The notes beneath the pieces were generated by a model. The model worked only from the letters and a program-made list of their open reading frames with translations. It made no database searches and was not told where the DNA came from. This document shows positions 58,300 through 64,000 of a stretch of DNA of 64,000 bases, piece by piece. A program made the position numbers and the translations under genes. Every line of letters begins with the position of its first letter. Within the stretch, counting starts at the first letter, position 1. The DNA comes from Schistosoma haematobium. Taxonomy: Eukaryota; Platyhelminthes; Trematoda; Strigeidida; Schistosomatidae. The stretch spans positions 15,010,510 through 15,074,509 of the forward strand of contig NC_067200.1 of NCBI RefSeq assembly GCF_000699445.3, written 5' to 3'.

Positions 58300-61100
58300 T
58301 CATATTACACAAAATTTGACTGATATAATACAATTTACAATAAAAGCTAGGTAAACATGGTAACTCAGTGATCAGCATGTGTCCTGGATAAGTTGTTGAC
58401 TTATTATCTACGATTATGATATTAAGTAACTTGGATTTGAATTCTATAGAAAGTATCAGTTTCGACAAGACTGAAGATACTTTATTGCTGATAAATCCCA
58501 ACCATCTCAAAATCAACACCTAATAAGGTTTAGGGGCTTGATATTCTTCCTTATGATATAGAGTATATATTTTTACAAGCTTATAGTTTTAATACGGTGA
58601 ATTAACATGACAATTTTGTACAAGCCTTATTTGAACTTGTGAAAGACTGAATATGCGCGGTTTTATATTTAACGTTGTCACGTTAACCTAATGTATTGCA
58701 AACCAGAATAATGGTCTACGTTTACGTCGTTTGTCATGTATTATAAAATAGCGGATTTCCGGCTTTCTAGTATTAAGCTTGCTTTCACACACGACGTAAT
58801 GCGTCCAACTTATCTAATAATGTTATATGACATATTTTAAATAACAGACCTTTTGCAATAGACCGATAGCACCTCTGACTTGGTCCCATGTTGTCAGGTG
58901 CCTGAGTCTTATAATTGTTTCGAAAACATTCACTACTACTGGACACTCAATGTTGGTTTGACTCGTTGATAGGATAGGGTTATTCACAATGACGAGGAAA
59001 AAACAAGCCAGCCATCGTTTTCTTTCATTACTTTCGATAAAATCGTGAGTGAAAATTAGAGACGAACATGGAGACAGTTAGAGAATTGCAGCCGGTGGGA
59101 ACATTTATTTTAGCTAAAAAAACTGACTCTGATTTCCGATATCTACAAAATAATGCTCAAAACAAAACAGATTAACATTTTACCACATAAAACAAGCGGG
59201 CTTGCCTTACGTAATGCACTGACTTGAGTAGCAGCAGCAAAAACAGAGAAAACATAATGGGATCAGAAAAATTACCATCAACACTTAGAATATTACGTAA
59301 TTTGTGGGATTTCATCACACCAAAACATTAAATTATACAGTCACACCAAAAAATAAAAAGCGAAAAAAACACATAGAACGAGGCAAGCGGAACGCCATTG
59401 CTTATAAAGATGGAGAAAATGATAATTCACGCTTCATTCTGATTGGTCGCTAAACAGACTGCCAAAATTACGAAACGGAGTTGAGTTTAATTGTAGCCCT
59501 GAATGCTTATGTGACTACTAAATGTGTCATTTGTACCCAAATTAACTATTTTATACTTATTCTGATGATTCGTTATGAGTACAGTCTTTATATATATTTT
59601 TGGACTATATAAGCTAACTCAATAATTCACACTGGTTAGTTACCAAGTTAATCCACTCAGTACTGCGAATCATCACTATATCAGTTCACTGACTTCACGA
59701 TTGGTTCCTGCATAAATTCAATTATACAACACAAAACACATTTCCTGAAATCGTTGTACTCTATACATTTTGTTTGCCTAGTTAGTTTATCTGAAATATA
59801 TCCATTTCAAAAAGATATCGTATCATATGTTCGAAATTGCGTTATCAATTATATTTGATCACATAACCTGATTAATTTGAAGTGAGATAGATATACTGTT
59901 AAATTTAAGATAAAATGATTCTTCCTAATTGTTATGGACGTTTAGAAATCAATGTAAAAGCTTATTTCTATTCATTTAGTATAATTTAATATCATTACTA
60001 TCGGCATAAAGAAAACAATACAGTTTCTTGAGTTATGTACATATTCCTCTGTTGATTATTTATTTATACGTCGTTCAAGCGAGTGTCATTTTATGTTGGT
60101 TACTTACAGACGATGTTTTGGTTACTTAGTAGACTTAACAAGTTAGTAATGACTATTCTCTCAGATTTTAGGCACTTTATTATTAGTAGTAGTATTGTAG
60201 TGTAGGAGAACACAGGTGAGGACAACCAAATTATATTTAGCAGAACATTACAGAGTTACTTGCTAAAATAGAAAAACCATATTATAATACCGAATTTGCA
60301 AAATATTCAATATTTGTCCCGGACTTCATTGTTCTTGCATTTCTATACTAATTGCTTTCTATTCCCGCTCTTCCTTTCTTGATCTTCCCAATCTTCTGCT
60401 GCCAGACATTGCATTCCTGAATCGCGTTATATACTACTTATGTCAATATAAGTAGCACGCACCATAGTATTACTAGTACACTAAGTATATACAACTTGAA
60501 ACTCTGATGTTGTTTCCTTCACATAAATCAGTCTATGACAAGTAGGCATAAATAACACCACTTTTGTAGTTATGGTATATATACTCAAGTGTAAATGTGA
60601 TTTGCCTAAAATACTTAATACAACAAGAATTTCATATATCCAACCATTTATCATGGATTTGTATAGTAACGATGATTATTATTGTCATTACTACTAAAGT
60701 CCGTATGAGGTAAGATAAACTACAAATAATCTGTTCAGTAGATATTTAAAATTGACCTATCAAGAGTATAAGTTATGGACATCACTTAAAAAGCTATTTG
60801 ATAGGTGATGAGGCACTTTAGTGAGGTTCGTAAAAACTATTAGAATTACCATATAACTATTGGGTTGACGAAGACATTAAGAGTATATGATCTCTTCTCG
60901 TTTCAGACAGATGATCCCCCGTTCGGTGGATTGTTTATGAAGTGGATTAAGAAATATTGTATGGACACGTGTTTCTGACAAAACGTTTAGTGTTGAAAAA
61001 AGTTGTTGTGACCTGACCAAAGATGACAAGCGAATAATATGACAACAGAAGATCCTGACGTTTGGGAAATTTTAGGAATATTGTGCATAATGGAGAAGGA
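58300..61100. other. Intergenic stretch with an unclassified GC-richer block
   Basis: 58640-59700 is richer in CG steps and contains an inverted CCAAT box (CTGATTGGTCGCT at about 59437) and TATATAA-like elements downstream (about 59606). It could be a promoter-like region or an LTR-type repeat; no coding frame is present. The remainder is AT-rich. Confidence 0.35.
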
Positions 61101-62385
61101 TACCTGTCAAGTGTACTGCCTCTAAAGGGGTTTATATATATAAACGAATAAACATTGAATTCGATATAGTGGATTGTTATGAATGTACTTAGTAGACACC
61201 TGAGCAGTTTGCACAGTAATTCAGATTCCAGAGAAGGTTATAAGATACATATTATGTATATATTTTCATTTGATGAAGAGACTGTATTAAGATTTTACTT
61301 CGTACACGTTTAGTAGTAGAATGAAGTCATTAGGAATTGAGAGAACTATTATCGGAACTTCAGTTATTCTTGTCGACTGGTCCAGTCGGGCGTTTATCTA
61401 GGACTCAGAATACTCAATAACTCTCGCCGCTGATTTTTAAAATAGAAAATCCAGATACGATGACACAATGTATTGCACGACAAATCTTAGCAAACAATTG
61501 TTAGTCAGTTTGGTACAGAACTTGTGTATCTGGTATTGTCTCTAACAGTTAAGAGCTATGAATTCTGGCGATCATTAGCTAATTAGTGGTCTTCTGGTTT
61601 TCTTTTCTATGGAATTGACCCCAACACAATGTTTCACAGCCACAGTGAAGTTATGGAAGTCTAATGGGTGAATTTTGAAATAGCCAAACACAATCAATGT
61701 GGCAACTTTGTTGATAGTGATCAGATTCTAACTTTCATCGCATAAAACACGTGACAGCCATATCTTCATATAGGTTTCAGAACATTTGTGATTGTTGATA
61801 ATTCCTTTTGCTATCAAATACTTACTTATGAAGCCCTGAACAACTGTATCATCTTAGCAGTGATTTACTTATGATTATCGACTGTACATCACTCTAAAGA
61901 TAGAATTATGAGTTGTTTAGTGTTGATTATATGAGTACATGATTAAGGACTGCTTTTTTAATTTGTAACTTTCTTTCAGCTTCCACTGTTATCCAGTTTA
62001 CCACGAGGTTAAAGCCAGACAAATTGGATTTACAATGAATTTTCTTGAGTTAAAGTAGTCAATAATTCAATGGTACACTTTGGAAAAAAAAATCACTTTC
62101 ATTAATCATATATGAATTAGCATTATTCAACGAAATGATCGCCAAAAATCATACGATCATAAATGTTATGACCTTAAATTAAGTTGATCCATAAAATCGT
62201 CAATCATCACATTTACGGAAAGTGATTCAATTGATCATAGTCTTAACAATATGTAACATTGAATATTTGATATTCAGTGATTTTTTCTTCTTCTTCTTCA
62301 ATCTTAGGGTATTTATTGATATTTTCTATTTTTTTTTTGAAGAATAATTTCGAACAGAACTAGATTTTAAATTGATAATTTTTTT
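61100..62385. other. Intergenic stretch upstream of the gypsy relic
   Basis: May include decayed LTR, leader or gag of the element at 62.4 kb, but I cannot align it to known parts. A (TTC)n tract lies at 62286-62300. Confidence 0.35.
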
Positions 62386-62389
62386 CAGA

Positions 62390-63285
62390 AATCACAGATG
62401 CGCCATTTGTATTAAAGTCTGTCATAAAGAAAGTCTGCTAAACTATAAGACGTTTGAGATTAAAACAAACAAAACGTCTTCATCAATGTCAAAACAAGCA
62501 TATAGACGGTATATATGCTACACTGGCATTAAGTGTAGAACATAAAAGAAGGAATGAAGAATTATTGGTTAACGGTGTTCATATTCGCTCATAGTTGAAT
62601 ACAGCATCAGATATCACGTTAGTCACTAAAACGACTGGGAATTTAATGGGTTGTCCGCAAGTATTACCAACCAAACACAGCTCAGAATGCAGCAGGAGAA
62701 ATATGTTAAAGTTTATTGGGATAATAAAAAGCTACGTCGAATTCCGAGATAACTGCCTTACAGAAAATTTTTATTTAACGAACAGACGTGATTTAAACCT
62801 TTTGGTACAGACTAGATAGACAAGCTAAATCTTCGGGGTTTACCATTGAGCGAAATATGCGCGATGGTTTTAGAGACCTACCAATCATTCATGTAACTAA
62901 AATATCCATAAATGTAGAAGATCTCTTTTGAAAATGTACAAAATTTTTCCAGAACAAGTTGGGGCGCTCCACAGTTAGAAAGACAAAATAATACTGACAA
63001 CAGGATATGAAACCCGTTTTACGTCCAAAACATCAAGTCCCATACTCAGTCACTAATAAATTTGGCAAGGAATTAGACCGACTAGAGAAGCTAGCTGTCA
63101 TTCAACCTACTGATTAATCGACACGAGTAACCTCGATTGCAGTAGTTCGGAAAGCAAACGGAACTATTCGTCTTTGTGCGGATTTTTCAACAAGATTAGA
63201 TGGTGATTTATCAAAATTAGGATTTTATTTAAGATACACTTCTTCTGTAGTTAACCAGGTTAAATAACTACGGATACTAGATCCA
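62390..63285 (+). pseudogene. Ty3/gypsy LTR retrotransposon, gag end to RT start
   Basis: In order: a zinc-knuckle remnant (CAICIKVCHKE, 62399 on); a protease start LNTASDITLV at about 62595, where the catalytic D of DTAS is N; the protease-RT linker (REFRDNC-like to NRRDLNLL, to 62800); and an RT N-terminus with RPKHQVPYS, LDRLEKLAVIQP and GTIRLCADFSTRL (63010-63205). Frames change several times and stops are frequent, so it is inactive. No catalytic RT box, integrase or flanking LTRs are seen. Confidence 0.75.
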
Positions 63286-63289
63286 TACT

Positions 63290-63595
63290 TACAGTTGAAT
63301 AAAGTTGAAAAAAGTGAAAGACTGAAAACCAATTTAATGGTTGAATTTTATTATACGCACCTACTATCTTAATTAGGTTCAAACCCAGGGTCATACAGTA
63401 AATCTCTGATACTATTTGGCCAGTGACTCAGATTCTATTGGTCTGCATATAATAATTGAAGTAAATTTGAGAAATAATGTGATTTTTTTACTGTTTACTT
63501 CTGAGAATAACTGTCTCAATTACTTAGATTATTTGACTCAATATGTAACAACTTCCTACTAGGATTTATATATATCCACTTCCAAAGTAAAGGAG
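63290..63595. other. AT-rich spacer with a B-box-like trace
   Basis: AGGTTCAAACCCAGGGTC at about 63376 is a palindromic B-box-like remnant, possibly from a minus-strand hammerhead repeat. Nothing else recognised. Confidence 0.35.
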
Positions 63596-63604
63596 ACAAC
63601 AGTA

Positions 63605-63780
63605 AGCATTGAATCATTTAAATTCACTCGAATAATGAGATGGCATTTGAAGGGAACGATACTGAGTTCGAGTTCAGGGATGAATATCAACTCTGAGATG
63701 CAGGTACACTCAGCTGACGAGTCCCAAATAAGACGAGATACGCATCCTGGATTCCACTGCTAGCCATTATCCATCTTTAT
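63605..63780 (+). repeat. Family A (Sm-alpha-like) repeat, near-complete, dead hammerhead
   Basis: A-box-like ATGAGATGGCATTTG, B-box-like GAGTTCGAGTTC, then CTGACGAGTCCCAAATAAGA. CTGACGA is intact, but GAAA has become GAGA, helix II has lost a pair (AAGAC) and helix I (ACTCAG/CTGGAT) is mismatched. It ends CACTGCTAGCCATTATCCAT. Confidence 0.75.
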
Positions 63781-64000
63781 TTATTGAATCATTTGTTTAT
63801 ATTACTGTTTTCGAATATTTGAATAAATTGGAGTTGTATTTCATCATGGATTCTTAAAGTGTCTTTGGGTTCTAGTAGTTCTTCAATCACAAATAGTCTG
63901 TGAAAAAACAACCCAGTAACTCCTTAAACAAATCTATAACAAACACGTAACTGAAATTATCAATGTTTTTCATTAATTACTTCATTCCATAATCATGCTT

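Overview
The window is eukaryotic, AT-rich and repeat-dense. It looks like nuclear DNA of a blood fluke (genus Schistosoma). The grounds are Sm-alpha-type repeats carrying hammerhead ribozymes, many 5'-truncated RTE-like retrotransposon tails ending in (GTAA)n, Penelope-like, CR1-like and Ty3/gypsy relics, and a gene with two tiny introns (56 and 32 bp) near its 5' end, followed by kilobase introns, which is the typical schistosome layout. The species was not determined. The abundant second hammerhead family makes me lean to the S. haematobium group, as an inference only.

Left part (1-11.4 kb): one convincing protein-coding gene on the + strand, six exons between 2396 and 10998, encoding about 790 aa. 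The splice sites keep one reading frame throughout. The C-terminus is a SOCS box split by the last intron (BC box at the end of exon 5, Cullin box in exon 6), so the product is probably an adaptor that presents a substrate to an elongin B/C-cullin ubiquitin ligase. I do not recognise the orthologue.

Right part (11.4-64 kb): no host gene that I can support. It is a graveyard of mobile elements. There are nine RTE-like 3' fragments, Penelope-like, CR1-like and Ty3/gypsy pol relics, two kinds of LTR-like repeats, a tRNA-Asn relic, several unclassified repeats, and about 28 fragments of two short families that carry hammerhead ribozymes. Family A is Sm-alpha-like. Family B has tRNA-like A/B boxes followed by a hammerhead of the form CTGAGGA..GAAA..GTC.

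Main points of interest: (1) family B copies repeatedly carry inverted terminal segments, and the best copy (54395-54690) has 59-bp inverted arms, Pol III-like boxes, a hammerhead and a 13-bp target-site duplication, so it looks retroposed rather than cut-and-paste; (2) two hammerheads keep their catalytic core and pairing (44320-44363 and 30832-30892), one of them with a compensatory helix I change; (3) family A also occurs as inverted-repeat forms; (4) 560 bp of a decayed RTE copy are duplicated without a difference in inverted orientation 19 kb apart; (5) a 74-bp-arm palindrome at 45.6-45.8 kb contains a hammerhead-like motif. All comparisons were made by eye within the window; no database was searched.
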